The notes under the pieces: model-generated | Seen by the model: the letters and a program-made list of their open reading frames with translations, nothing else | Told to the model about the DNA's origin: nothing | Database searches by the model: none | Shown here: positions 15,968-24,981 of the stretch, piece after piece | Layout of the letters: the number at the start of each line of letters is the position of its first letter | How positions within the stretch are numbered: position 1 is the first letter of the stretch | Source of the DNA: AV40 sp963817335 | Lineage (GTDB): Bacteria; Verrucomicrobiota; Verrucomicrobiia; Chthoniobacterales; UBA10450 | DNA length: 64,000 bases | Direction of reading: 5' to 3' | Assembly: GCA_963817335.1 (NCBI GenBank) | Contig: CAWFNX010000001.1 | Span: forward strand, 434,001-498,000 | Position numbers and translations under genes: made by a program

Positions 15968-18829
15968 TTACTCGATCGCGTCGGCGAGAAGCTCGGCCAT
16001 GTGCTTTGGCCAACGCTCACTGAGATCGACAATCTGATGGCGGCAACTCGTTCCTGACGCAATCACGATATCAGGTTGTTGATTGTCGATCTTGCGAAGG
16101 AGATCGGCCGCGACTTGTTTCGACAATTCATATTTCTCCGCGACTGCGCCGAATGCGCCCGCCATTCCGCAACAGCCAGTGTCGAGCAGAGTTGCGCGGC
16201 GTCCGGGCAATCGTTCGACGAGACGGCCCATGAATTCAGGATTGATCAGGGATTTGGCGTGACAATGCGGGTGGATCGCCACACTGGCGTCGCGGTGCTT
16301 GAAGTGAAGCGCGTCCGGCTCGCGCTCCAGCAAATCATCGACAAACCGTTCGAAGAGAAAACAACGTTCCGCGATCTTCTCGGCGTTGCTGATCTTCAAT
16401 TCGCGATAATCGTCGACGAACATCGACCAACAGGACGGCTCCAGGAAGATAATGGGAGGTTGAGATGTTGAGGGGTTGAGTTGTTGAGAGGAAAGAAGAT
16501 CGATGTTGTGCTGTGCGACTTCGGCGGCGGCATCGAGATTTCCTTGGCTGAACGCTGGCCGGCCGCAGCATTTGCGGTTGTTCACCAGTTCGACTTCGAA
16601 ACCAAGCGCTTGCAGCACTTTGACCGACGCGATTCCGATATTGGGCTCGTGATAACGAATAAACGTATCGTCCCACAAAATCACTCTACCTCTGGTAGGG
16701 ACGCCGCGCTGCGGCGTCCGGACATCGCCACGCGATGTCCCTACCTTGGCAAACCAGCGATCAAATCGCTCCCGCGCGTAATGTGGCAGTGAGCGTTTCG
16801 CCGAAATGCCAAGCGTTTTCTCCATCAACTCGCGAAGCGGCCCAAAATCGACAATCGTATTGGCGAGCCACGGAGCAGCCGATCCGATTCGGCCTAACAA
16901 GTCGACGTTGCTGAAAAAGCGCTCGCGCATCGGCAGACCATCACGTTTCCAGCGGGCGTAAAGCATTTCCGCCTTGAGCAAGGCCAGGTTGACGTTCGAT
17001 GGACATTCCGGGGTGCAACCCTTGCAGGACAGGCAATTACTGAGGGCCGCGTCCAACTCCGCGGACTTGAGTGGATCGTGACCGTTAGCTTTCAGCTCCA
17101 GCGAGCGCCGAATGATATTGGCGCGGCCCCGGGTCGACATGATTTCATCGGCAGTGGCAATGAATGTCGGACACATGATCGGCGTTTCTTTACGGCAACC
17201 CCCGCACCCGTTGCATTGTTCGAGGTTGCCGATGAACGATCGGTCTTTGAACGCGTAGGCCAGCCGCGGCTCGAACGGAAGCTCAATCGGGCGCGCGAAA
17301 TTATTTCGCAGATGAGTGTCGATCCGGTAGGCGAAGCCAAAAATCTTTCCGGGATTGAAAATGTTTTTCGGATCGAATGTTTGCTTGATCTCGCGCATCA
17401 CGTTGAGCAGCGCATCCCCAAGCTGGTCCCGCATGTATTCCGTCCGCGCGATGCCGACTCCGTGCTCGGCTGAAATCGAACCTTTGAATTGGCGAATCAG
17501 AGCGGACGTTTGATCGCCCACCAGCCGGAACTTTCTCAAATCGTCAGCGGTATGAAGATCAAGCGCGGGCCGAACGTGAAGCAAACCACTCGCGGCGTGC
17601 CCGTAATAACTCGCCTCCAGTCCCAGCGATTTCATGATCGACTGCAAACCGCGGACGTAATCGGGCAGTTGCGCCGGACGGACGGCGGCGTCTTCGATGA
17701 ACGCCACCGGTTTCTTCGGGCCGACGCAACCAGTCAGCAAAGACAGGCCGGCTTTGCGCACCGACCACACCAGATCCATTTCGCCCGGATCGCGGCAGAT
17801 TTTTTTGCGCGAGCCAAGCTTTCGCGATTCCAAGATCGACAATCGCTCATCGACGTCATCGTAAAACTCGACCAGCAAAACCGCCTCGCACGGTTTGGAA
17901 TCGAGTTCCATTAGATCGCGCGCGGCCTGGAAATGCAGTTGGCCTTTGGTTTGATCCAGGATGGGGCGATCGATGTGCTCGATCGCTGCCGGTTTTAGGT
18001 CGAGCAGCTCCACCGTGGCCTGCATTGCGTCCATCACTGAGTCGAAAAAGATGAGCCCGAGACCTTTTTCGCGCGGAAGCGGCGAAATTTTCAGCTCGGC
18101 TGAAAAAATCGCAGCCAGAGTGCCTTCGCTGCCGGCCAGAATTTCATTCAGGTTTTTGGGCGCGCGTGAAAACCGCTCGATGCCGTAACCCGGCCAGCGT
18201 TTGAGGATGCCGGGCGGCCAGCGTTCTGCCATCTCGGCGGCATTTGCCCGCACCAATTCGCTGATCTTGACCTGTTCCTTGCGCAACGAATCCGTACCCG
18301 GGCCAATTGTGACGATTCGGCCGTCGGCCAAAACAATCTCGATGGAAATAACGTGGTCGGCTGTGGTTCCGTAAACCGGGACCCGCGCGCCCGAAGAGTT
18401 ATTAGCGATCATGCCGCCAATCGTCGCGCGCGAGCTGGTAGCAACGTCCGGACCGAAACAGAATCCGTGCGGTTTGAGAAAGCCATTAAGTTGATCGAGG
18501 ACAACTCCCGCACCGACGCGCACCGAGCGTTTCTCGATGTCGAGATTGTCGATTCGGCGATTATGCCGCGAGAAATCGACGATGAGTCCTTCGCCGATCG
18601 CGTTCCCGACCAAACTCGTCCCCGCCCCGCGCGGCGTGATTGAGATATTTTCCTCGGCAGCAGCTCGGATTATTGCGCTCGCCTGTTCTGCGTTGGTTGG
18701 GAAGGCGACGCCGAGCGGCTCGATTTGATAGATGGAGGCGTCGGTGGCGTAAAGCTGGCGGGTGAGGTTGTCGAAATGGAGGTCGCAGGCGGCGGCGCGG
18801 AGTCGTTGTTCGGTACTTTTACTGATCAC
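15968..18829 (-). CDS. FAD-linked oxidase fused to Fe-S/CCG reductase (D-lactate or glycolate dehydrogenase type)
   Basis: This 953-residue protein has an FAD-binding type 4 domain (about 30-260, with PRGAGTSLVGN), an FAD-oxidase C-terminal domain (about 265-520, ending EHGVGIARTEY...FDPKNIFNPGK), two 4Fe-4S motifs (CNGCGGCRKETPIMC and CLSCKGCTPEC), and two cysteine-rich CCG domains (CCGRPAFSQ and TGCCGMAGAFG). This is the GlcD/Dld plus GlpC architecture of YdiJ-like enzymes, which oxidise a 2-hydroxy acid and pass electrons to the quinone pool or a cytochrome. The substrate is unknown. Two repeat-derived insertions lie in the linker before the first CCG domain and inside it. Convergent with the ACIII operon. 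Confidence 0.88.
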   Translation of the reverse strand: MISKSTEQRLRAAACDLHFDNLTRQLYATDASIYQIEPLGVAFPTNAEQASAIIRAAAEENISITPRGAGTSLVGNAIGEGLIVDFSRHNRRIDNLDIEKRSVRVGAGVVLDQLNGFLKPHGFCFGPDVATSSRATIGGMIANNSSGARVPVYGTTADHVISIEIVLADGRIVTIGPGTDSLRKEQVKISELVRANAAEMAERWPPGILKRWPGYGIERFSRAPKNLNEILAGSEGTLAAIFSAELKISPLPREKGLGLIFFDSVMDAMQATVELLDLKPAAIEHIDRPILDQTKGQLHFQAARDLMELDSKPCEAVLLVEFYDDVDERLSILESRKLGSRKKICRDPGEMDLVWSVRKAGLSLLTGCVGPKKPVAFIEDAAVRPAQLPDYVRGLQSIMKSLGLEASYYGHAASGLLHVRPALDLHTADDLRKFRLVGDQTSALIRQFKGSISAEHGVGIARTEYMRDQLGDALLNVMREIKQTFDPKNIFNPGKIFGFAYRIDTHLRNNFARPIELPFEPRLAYAFKDRSFIGNLEQCNGCGGCRKETPIMCPTFIATADEIMSTRGRANIIRRSLELKANGHDPLKSAELDAALSNCLSCKGCTPECPSNVNLALLKAEMLYARWKRDGLPMRERFFSNVDLLGRIGSAAPWLANTIVDFGPLRELMEKTLGISAKRSLPHYARERFDRWFAKVGTSRGDVRTPQRGVPTRGRVILWDDTFIRYHEPNIGIASVKVLQALGFEVELVNNRKCCGRPAFSQGNLDAAAEVAQHNIDLLSSQQLNPSTSQPPIIFLEPSCWSMFVDDYRELKISNAEKIAERCFLFERFVDDLLEREPDALHFKHRDASVAIHPHCHAKSLINPEFMGRLVERLPGRRATLLDTGCCGMAGAFGAVAEKYELSKQVAADLLRKIDNQQPDIVIASGTSCRHQIVDLSERWPKHMAELLADAIE
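16463..16493. repeat. Simple repeat inside the FAD/Fe-S dehydrogenase gene
   Basis: Several copies of a GGTTGAG/GTTGAG unit in a row encode, on the minus strand, a polar QQLNPSTSQP stretch just before the conserved EPSCW segment. Related wording is found at 42657-42690 and 62216-62252. Confidence 0.55.
16694..16745. repeat. Two-hairpin repeat element inside a coding region
   Basis: Outer ends GGTAGGGAC (16694-16702) and GTCCCTACC (16737-16745) are complementary. Inside are two 9-bp stems: GGACGCCGC/GCGGCGTCC with a 3-base loop and GGACATCGC/GCGATGTCC with a 3-base loop. It lies in frame in the dehydrogenase gene and encodes about 17 residues rich in Arg, Gly, Thr and Pro between FAKVG and the conserved VILWDD. 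Confidence 0.75.
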
Positions 18830-18877
18830 TCGGCTGACAATTTACCACAACAAACGGTCCGCGAGAGGCGATGGCAG

Positions 18878-19252
18878 GTGAAATGCTATCAAACCGGCTC
18901 AGCCGTGAGCATCACGCTGAAAAGCAAAATTCGTTACAACGGGCAGGAGTACACCAGCCCTGCCGAATTGCCGCCCGACGTTCGTCTGGCTTACGAAAAA
19001 GCGCTCCATGATGGGCCGATAAAAAAGAAGTTCGTTGTGAACGGCCAGTCGTTTGCCAGCGAAGATGCGATGCCGGGCGATGTCCGAAAACTCTGCGAAG
19101 ACGTGATGGGAGTGATTGAAAATAACGGCGAGGTAACGCTTCCCAGCGACCCACGGGGAGGGCGCCTTCTAACCAGACGCGAGCTGGGCGTCGCAATTGC
19201 AGTCGGCGTCGGAATCGCGGCACTTGTGCTTGCCCGAATCTTTCACGGTTAG
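18878..19252 (+). CDS. Conserved-looking hypothetical protein with C-terminal membrane helix
   Basis: This 124-residue protein starts at GTG 18878, chosen because GAGAGG lies 8 bp upstream; the frame is open to 18725 but that part is antisense to the dehydrogenase. The soluble part includes KIRYNGQEYTSPAELP and KFVVNGQSFAS, which look like two copies of a short unit (YNGQEY..PAELPPDVR and VNGQSFAS..AMPGDVR). A final helix (about 101-119) anchors it. I recognise no family. It is divergent from the dehydrogenase and convergent with dinB. Confidence 0.6.
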   Translation: MKCYQTGSAVSITLKSKIRYNGQEYTSPAELPPDVRLAYEKALHDGPIKKKFVVNGQSFASEDAMPGDVRKLCEDVMGVIENNGEVTLPSDPRGGRLLTRRELGVAIAVGVGIAALVLARIFHG

Positions 19253-19257
19253 CGAGC

Positions 19258-20322
19258 TCACTCCGAGAACAGCGGCATCTGCAATTCTTCCCGCTCGGCA
19301 TCGGCAAAACGGACTCCGATTCCAATCAGTCGGACTTTCTTTCCAGTGCGAGTAAAGGCTTCGCCCAACAATGTGCGAAAGGCATTAAGCGTCGGTTCAA
19401 GGCCGGCACGCTCGGCCGTTGTTCGGGTAAAATCGGCGAATTTTAGTTTCACGAAGATTTTCGAAATGCGCCGCTCGGTTTCTTTTTGAGCAAGATCCGC
19501 CATTAACTCCTCGAAGAGCTCGCCGAGACGCTCTTCGCACTGCTCCAAAGTCTCCAGATCACTAACGAACGTTTCTTCCGTGCTGAGTGATTTCCGCGGA
19601 CGGTCCGGTTCCACCGCGCGGTCGTCGATTCCGCGGCAGAGATCAAAGAGTTCGCTGCCGAACTTGCCGAAAAGTTCGACCAGCTCGGGCCGGGAGAACC
19701 GTTGAAGGTCTCCACAGGTGCGAACGCCGAGTTCCTGCAATCGCTTTTCGGTTTTTTCACCGATGCCCCAAATTTCGCGGACTGGAAGGTTAGTGATGAA
19801 CTCGGGAACTTCCGCGACAGTGACTTCGAGCTGGCCGTTGGGCTTTCGCATCGTGCTGGCAATTTTGGCGATCAGTTTGTTCGGGCCGATGCCCGCGGAT
19901 GCAGTCAGCTTTGTCTTTTGGAAAATCAGGTCCCGAATCGTTTGGGCGAGCGCTGCGGGCGATCCCGGATGGGTGCTTACGTCGAGATAAGCTTCATCGA
20001 GCGAGAGTGGCTCAACCAAAGGCGTAAAACGATGCAGGATTTCGCGTACGACCGCGGCTTCCCGCCGGTAAACATCGAATCGGGTGGGCAAAACAATCAG
20101 CTCCGGACAACGTTGCAGGGCCATGAAAGTAGGCATCGCCGAACGCACTCCAAACGCCCGGGCTTCGTAATTGCAGGTGGTCAAAACGCCCCGGCGATCC
20201 CGGGCGCCTCCGACTCCGACCGGTTTTCCCTTCAACGCCGGGCGGTCTCGCACCTCGATGGCCGCATAGAAACAGTCCATGTCGAGATGAATGATCGCCC
20301 GCGGAGTCGGACCGTTTCCCAC
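19258..20322 (-). CDS. dinB: DNA polymerase IV (Y family)
   Basis: This 354-residue protein matches DinB in length. Catalytic acidic residues are visible in HLDMDCFYAAIE and in SLDEAYLDV. The helix-hairpin-helix region has IGPNKLIAKIAS and IWGIGEKTEKRL. A little-finger domain follows (RKSLSTEETF). It carries out error-prone translesion synthesis. The C-terminal end (EELQMPLFSE) resembles a beta-clamp binding motif (QMPLF). It is a single gene, convergent with the hypothetical gene at 18878, with no visible LexA-type operator upstream. Confidence 0.95.
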   Translation of the reverse strand: MGNGPTPRAIIHLDMDCFYAAIEVRDRPALKGKPVGVGGARDRRGVLTTCNYEARAFGVRSAMPTFMALQRCPELIVLPTRFDVYRREAAVVREILHRFTPLVEPLSLDEAYLDVSTHPGSPAALAQTIRDLIFQKTKLTASAGIGPNKLIAKIASTMRKPNGQLEVTVAEVPEFITNLPVREIWGIGEKTEKRLQELGVRTCGDLQRFSRPELVELFGKFGSELFDLCRGIDDRAVEPDRPRKSLSTEETFVSDLETLEQCEERLGELFEELMADLAQKETERRISKIFVKLKFADFTRTTAERAGLEPTLNAFRTLLGEAFTRTGKKVRLIGIGVRFADAEREELQMPLFSE

Positions 20323-20426
20323 ACCTAAAATCTAGCTTCGAATCAAGCAATCTCACCTTTAGTTAGATGTTTAGGTTGACTCGTAAAAAGGGAATAGTTA
20401 AAGATTAACTCCCACCCGTAGGCCGT

Positions 20427-21437
20427 ATGTCTTTGATCCCGAGCGAATCGTACAGTTTTCCGGATCATTTCACGAAAACGGTGATCCCATCCCGCGAGCC
20501 AAAACAAAAAAAACCCCAGGCGGAAAAAGTTCACCACAAACCGGCCATTGTCGCGTTGCCTGATCCGGAACCGGAGTTTGAGCCTGAGCCTGAGCTCGAG
20601 CCGATCATCGACTCCGAAAACGGATTCGTTGAGGACGAACCTGTTGAGCTTCCTACTCCTGTTGTTCCGCCTCCTCCCGTGGCTCAGCCAGTTCCTGTTC
20701 CTCGGCCGAACCCTGCTCTTCGCCGTGCCCACGCACCGCCACCGCGAACCCCCGAGGCGCCCGTCCGAAAGCTCGCGCTGCCTGCGAGTTTGAAGCCCAA
20801 AGTGCGCTGGAACAATCGCGCCACGCCGATAGATCCGGCGACGAACCGCAACAATGGCAACGGCAACGGAGCTAACCAACACGCACCTGGGCCTCCGCCT
20901 GCGCAAAATGTGATTCCGATGAAGGCGCCGAGGCCCGTTCCACGTCCGCCACAACCGGTCCAGCCGCCGCGTCCAGCTCCGCCGGCCGCGGTTTTGCAAA
21001 GACCAGTTCAGCCCTCACGTCCTGTTCCGCCGCCTGCGGTTTTGCAAAGACCAGTTCAGTCGCCGCCGCCGCGCAAGCCGGTTGCGGCCGCGACGCAAAT
21101 GCGTCCAGCTCGACCGCAGCCAGTGCCGGCGCCACCGAAACCTGCTCCTCGACCCGTTTGGACACCGCAAGCCGACTTTTTCGAAGCGTTTGCCGAGGAC
21201 GGCTTTGAGACCGCAAATAAACGTCGCCGCGAAATGAAGTTCCGTCGTTTTATTGCCTGTGAAGGCGCAGCATTACTTGTCCTGTTGCCGCTGGTTATTT
21301 TGGGCCTCACCCTCGATATCAACGCATCACTTCGTTGGATTATGAACATTCTGACGATCGCGGCAGCTGTTGTCGCAGCCGTGATCCCGATTGTTTTTTA
21401 CGCGGTCACTCCAACGTTACCCGAACTGGAGCGCTAA
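20427..21437 (+). CDS. Proline-rich protein with two C-terminal membrane helices
   Basis: This 336-residue protein has an acidic and lysine-rich N-terminal part with repeated Glu-Pro pairs (about 40-75), then a long Pro/Arg/Gln/Ala-rich region (about 75-245) that includes a repeated PPAVLQRPVQ unit. A short folded-looking segment (DFFEAFAEDGFETANKRRR) and two helices (about 276-298 and 305-326) follow. It may be a membrane-tethered spacer or cell envelope protein. No family is recognised, and composition makes similarity searches unreliable. The gap before it is about 100 bp. Confidence 0.65.
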   Translation: MSLIPSESYSFPDHFTKTVIPSREPKQKKPQAEKVHHKPAIVALPDPEPEFEPEPELEPIIDSENGFVEDEPVELPTPVVPPPPVAQPVPVPRPNPALRRAHAPPPRTPEAPVRKLALPASLKPKVRWNNRATPIDPATNRNNGNGNGANQHAPGPPPAQNVIPMKAPRPVPRPPQPVQPPRPAPPAAVLQRPVQPSRPVPPPAVLQRPVQSPPPRKPVAAATQMRPARPQPVPAPPKPAPRPVWTPQADFFEAFAEDGFETANKRRREMKFRRFIACEGAALLVLLPLVILGLTLDINASLRWIMNILTIAAAVVAAVIPIVFYAVTPTLPELER

Positions 21438-21523
21438 AGTTCGCTTCCCGCCGCAGGGATTCGCCATGGTAACGGGAGCGGATTACCTTTTCGCCGAACT
21501 TACGCGATGGACGAACAACAATT

Positions 21524-22219
21524 ATGAAGCCATCGGTGACCCGGGTCTTCATGGTGCGTCATGGCGCAACGGTATCGAGCGCGGAAGATCGTTTCGCCGG
21601 CGCGACCGATGTGGCGCTTTCGGATGAAGGTCGCGAACAAACCCGGCGATTGGCCGACCGATTGAGCCACGAGAAAATCATGGCCGTTTATGCCTCTCCG
21701 TTGGGACGGACCATCGAAACCGCGCAGATTCTGGCGGCTCCCCATCACCTTGAAATTCAAACCCGCGATGGTCTTCGCGAAATAAACCACGGCCGGTGGG
21801 AGCAAATGACGAGAAGCGAGGTGGAGGAGAAGTTCCCGGAAGAGGCCGCCGAATGGGAAAAAGATCCCTACACCTTCGCGCCGCAAGGTGGGGAAAGCGG
21901 TCTGGCCGTGACCGCGAGGGCGTTGCCGGTCCTGATTGATTTGGTGCGGCATCATCCCGGTGAAAATTTTCTTCTCGTTTCGCACAAAGCCACAATTCGT
22001 CTTTTGTTGAGCTCGCTGCTTGGCTTTGATCCCCGACGATACCGGGACAATCTCGATCAAAAACCGGCGGCGTTGAATATTGTCGACTTTCGGGACGCTA
22101 CTCGGGCGCGCCTGACTCTATTCAACGACACCTCTCACTACGACAAGGCGGGCACGGCAATCCCGGAAATTCCGCAATCACGCCTGTCAAAATGGTGGAA
22201 TATGCGAAGTGAGCGCTGA
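21524..22219 (+). CDS. Histidine phosphatase family protein
   Basis: This 231-residue protein belongs to the branch 1 histidine phosphatase (phosphoglycerate mutase-like) family. It shows the FMVRHGAT catalytic His motif, YASPLGRTIETA with the second Arg, the Glu in EINHGRWE, and the second catalytic His in LLVSHKATIR. Relatives include GpmB, CobC and alpha-ribazole phosphatase; no cobalamin genes are nearby, so the substrate stays open. It overlaps the sulfotransferase gene by 11 bp, so the two are probably cotranscribed. Confidence 0.85.
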   Translation: MKPSVTRVFMVRHGATVSSAEDRFAGATDVALSDEGREQTRRLADRLSHEKIMAVYASPLGRTIETAQILAAPHHLEIQTRDGLREINHGRWEQMTRSEVEEKFPEEAAEWEKDPYTFAPQGGESGLAVTARALPVLIDLVRHHPGENFLLVSHKATIRLLLSSLLGFDPRRYRDNLDQKPAALNIVDFRDATRARLTLFNDTSHYDKAGTAIPEIPQSRLSKWWNMRSER

Positions 22220-22994
22220 TTTTGCTGCCGTGACAAACGCTGCTCCGGTAGTGATCGGCGCAACCGGCGGTTCGGGAACGCGGGTGATTGCGCGGCTGGC
22301 GCGTTATGCGGGGTACGATCTCGGGCGAAACTTAAATTCGGCGGAGGACGCCTTGGAATTTTATTCGTTCCACGAAAAGTGGATCAATCCATTCGTCTCA
22401 GCCGAACGACGCGGCGCGGCCCTGTCAAAATCGGACGCAGAACAAATGGAAAGGGAATTTCAGTTCGCCCTCGAGCGTCATCAGCCCGCGGCTTTGCGAG
22501 CCGACAGACGATGGGGGTGGAAGGCCCCGCGCAGCATTTATTTGCTGCCCTTTCTGCATCGACAGCTTCCAAATCTAAAATTTATTCAGGTTTTGCGCGA
22601 CGGCCGTGACATGGTGCTTTCACCAAATCAAAACCAGCTTCGCAAACACGCGGCTGCCATCCTGACCTGGCGCGAACGTTTATTTCGGCCGATGCCGGAG
22701 CGGGCATTGCTTTTATGGGGACGGGTAAACGCCGCCGCAGCCGAATTCGGTGAATCGAACCTGCGTGAAAATTATCTGCGTGTTCGGTTCGAAGACCTTT
22801 GCGCGAGACCAGTCGAAACGACCGCACACATCATGAATTTCCTGGGGGCGCGGGTCGACCCGGAGCCGATCGCCCGCGCGGAAGTATCGCCGCCAACGAC
22901 TTTGCAACGCTGGCGGACCTATCCGGCAGCCTTGATTTCGGGACTCGAAGCGCTCGGCGGCGATTTTCTGCGCAAATTCGGGTATTTGGCGTAA
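22209..22994 (+). CDS. Sulfotransferase family protein
   Basis: This 261-residue protein starts with GTG inside the preceding gene. The N-terminal GATGGSGTR loop fits the 5'-phosphosulfate binding loop of PAPS-dependent sulfotransferases, and VLRDGRDMVLS fits the 3'-phosphate binding strand and helix. The acceptor is unknown; a glycan, lipid or protein tyrosine is possible. It is translationally linked to the histidine phosphatase, which might suggest joint work on a phosphorylated or sulfated metabolite, but that is inference. Confidence 0.78.
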   Translation: MSADFAAVTNAAPVVIGATGGSGTRVIARLARYAGYDLGRNLNSAEDALEFYSFHEKWINPFVSAERRGAALSKSDAEQMEREFQFALERHQPAALRADRRWGWKAPRSIYLLPFLHRQLPNLKFIQVLRDGRDMVLSPNQNQLRKHAAAILTWRERLFRPMPERALLLWGRVNAAAAEFGESNLRENYLRVRFEDLCARPVETTAHIMNFLGARVDPEPIARAEVSPPTTLQRWRTYPAALISGLEALGGDFLRKFGYLA

Positions 22995-23097
22995 AAATCT
23001 CCCTAATTACGGCCGAAAAAGTGCGCTCAAGCGATCAATTTCTGACTTTGCAATGAGGCTTTCCCTTTCGATATTGAACGGCTAACTTTTTCCCGAA

Positions 23098-24978
23098 ATG
23101 GACGCTTCCACTTCTCTCGAAACGCACGGCGAACATCATCACGAAGCAGGGCACGAGCACGACCACCACGAGCTCGGTTGGTGGCGAAAATACATTTTCT
23201 CCACCGACCACAAGGTCATCGGCCTTCAATATGGGATCTGTGGCCTGATCTTTTTGTTCCTGGGTTTTTCGCTCATGATGATAATGCGCTGGCAACTGGC
23301 GTATCCAGGGCAGGCGTTGCCGGTTATCGGAAAGTTTCTCCCTTACATCTTCGGGGCCAACACCATGCCGGACGGCAAGATGACCCCGGAGTTTTACAAC
23401 TCGCTCGGTGCGATGCACGGCACCATCATGATCTTCCTTGGCGTTGTGCCGGTGGCGTTCGCGGCCTTCGGGAATTTCGTGGTGCCGCTTCAAATCGGCG
23501 CGCCGGACATGACTTTCCCCAAAGTGAACGCCGCCAGTTTCTGGGCGTTCGCGGTCGGCGGCGTGATCATGCTGACCAGCTTTTTTGTCCCCGGCGGCGC
23601 GGCCAAGGGAGGCTGGACTTCTTACACACCTCTCTCCGACATTGCTGACAAGGGGCCGGGGTTCAATCTGTTTTTCAACGGACAAACCTTGTGGCTGGTT
23701 GGATTCATTTTCCTGATCACGTCCTCGTTGCTCGGCGCGGTGAATTTCATTACCACAATCATTCAATTGCGCGCGAAAGGGCTGACCTGGATGCGACTTC
23801 CGTTTTTCGTCTGGTCGCAATTTGTGACCGCGTTTTTGTTGTTGCTCGCCTTTCCACCGCTCGAAGCCGCGATCGTCATGCAGCTGATGGACCGGACGGC
23901 CGCAACCAGCTTTTTCCTCCCCGCAGGAATGATCGTCAACGGCGCGCCACTGCACGTCAGTGGCGGCGGAAGCCCGCTATTGTGGCAACATCTATTTTGG
24001 TTCCTCGGGCACCCTGAGGTTTACGTTTTGATTTTGCCGGCTTTCGGGATCGTCGGCGAAATCCTGGCGAATAATTCGCGTAAACCGCTTTGGGGTTACA
24101 AGTCGCTTGTCTTTTCCGTGCTGGTGATCGGATTCCTCTCGTTCATCGTCTGGGCGCACCACATGTGGCTCACTGGAATGGGTTCCACCGTGAGCGCGTT
24201 CTTCCAAACCACTACGCTCTTAATTTCAATTCCGTCGGTCATCATTCTGAGCGCGTTTTTCATTTCGCTCTGGGGCGGATCGATCCGATTCAACGTGCCC
24301 ATGCTTTTTGTGACTGCGTTTCTGCCGATGTTCGGCATCGGCGGCCTCACCGGCATTCCGCTCGCGTTTAATTCGGCCGATCTCTATCTGCACGACACTT
24401 ATTATGTCATCGCGCATTTCCATTACATCGTCGCGCCGGGGACGATCTTCGGCTTGTTCGCCGGCATCTATTATTGGTACCCCAAAGCGACCGGCCGAAT
24501 GATGAGCGAGTTTTGGGGCAAGGTGCATTTCTGGCCGTCCCTGATTTGTATGAACGTGATTTTCCTGCCCATGTTTTTGCAGGGAATGCTCGGAATGCAT
24601 CGCCGCTGGTACGACGGCGGCCAGGGCTGGACCCTGGCCGGCGAACACATCTGGGGCCTGAGCGGTTTTCAATGGAACACCCCAATCTCGTGGGCGGCGT
24701 GGATCATGGGACTCGCCCAGATTCCGTTCATCATCAATTTCTTCTGGAGCATCAAACACGGCAAAAAAGTGAACGACAATCCGTGGGAGGCGACCACGCT
24801 GGAGTGGACCGCGCCGTCCCCGCCGCCACACGGAAATTTTGTGACCACTCCGGTCGCGTATCGCGGGCCATACGAATACAGCCTGCCGGGACGCGAGAAA
24901 GATTTCACCATGCAGAACGAACCGGTCGACCCCTCAGAGCGATCAAGGAGAGCGGCTGAACCGGCGCTGGTGCATTAA
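23098..24978 (+). CDS. ctaD: Cytochrome c oxidase subunit I (aa3 type)
   Basis: This 626-residue catalytic subunit of a heme-copper oxidase has a His-rich N-terminal extension (about 9-24) and about twelve helices. The ligands are present: H107 and H442 for heme a, H440 for heme a3, H305, H354 and H355 for CuB, and Y309 in GHPEVY. D-channel residues D137 and N144 and E307 are kept. By alignment the K-channel lysine (Pro-Thr-Gly-Ile-Lys in Paracoccus) is replaced by I383 in PSVIIL. It is the first gene of an eight-gene oxidase operon; subunit III follows after 3 bp. Confidence 0.95.
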   Translation: MDASTSLETHGEHHHEAGHEHDHHELGWWRKYIFSTDHKVIGLQYGICGLIFLFLGFSLMMIMRWQLAYPGQALPVIGKFLPYIFGANTMPDGKMTPEFYNSLGAMHGTIMIFLGVVPVAFAAFGNFVVPLQIGAPDMTFPKVNAASFWAFAVGGVIMLTSFFVPGGAAKGGWTSYTPLSDIADKGPGFNLFFNGQTLWLVGFIFLITSSLLGAVNFITTIIQLRAKGLTWMRLPFFVWSQFVTAFLLLLAFPPLEAAIVMQLMDRTAATSFFLPAGMIVNGAPLHVSGGGSPLLWQHLFWFLGHPEVYVLILPAFGIVGEILANNSRKPLWGYKSLVFSVLVIGFLSFIVWAHHMWLTGMGSTVSAFFQTTTLLISIPSVIILSAFFISLWGGSIRFNVPMLFVTAFLPMFGIGGLTGIPLAFNSADLYLHDTYYVIAHFHYIVAPGTIFGLFAGIYYWYPKATGRMMSEFWGKVHFWPSLICMNVIFLPMFLQGMLGMHRRWYDGGQGWTLAGEHIWGLSGFQWNTPISWAAWIMGLAQIPFIINFFWSIKHGKKVNDNPWEATTLEWTAPSPPPHGNFVTTPVAYRGPYEYSLPGREKDFTMQNEPVDPSERSRRAAEPALVH

Positions 24979-24981
24979 CGA

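Noticed and set aside
23035..24831. Long antisense frames opposite ctaD
   Set aside because: Opposite strand of a highly conserved oxidase gene; Arg/His-rich with no motif.
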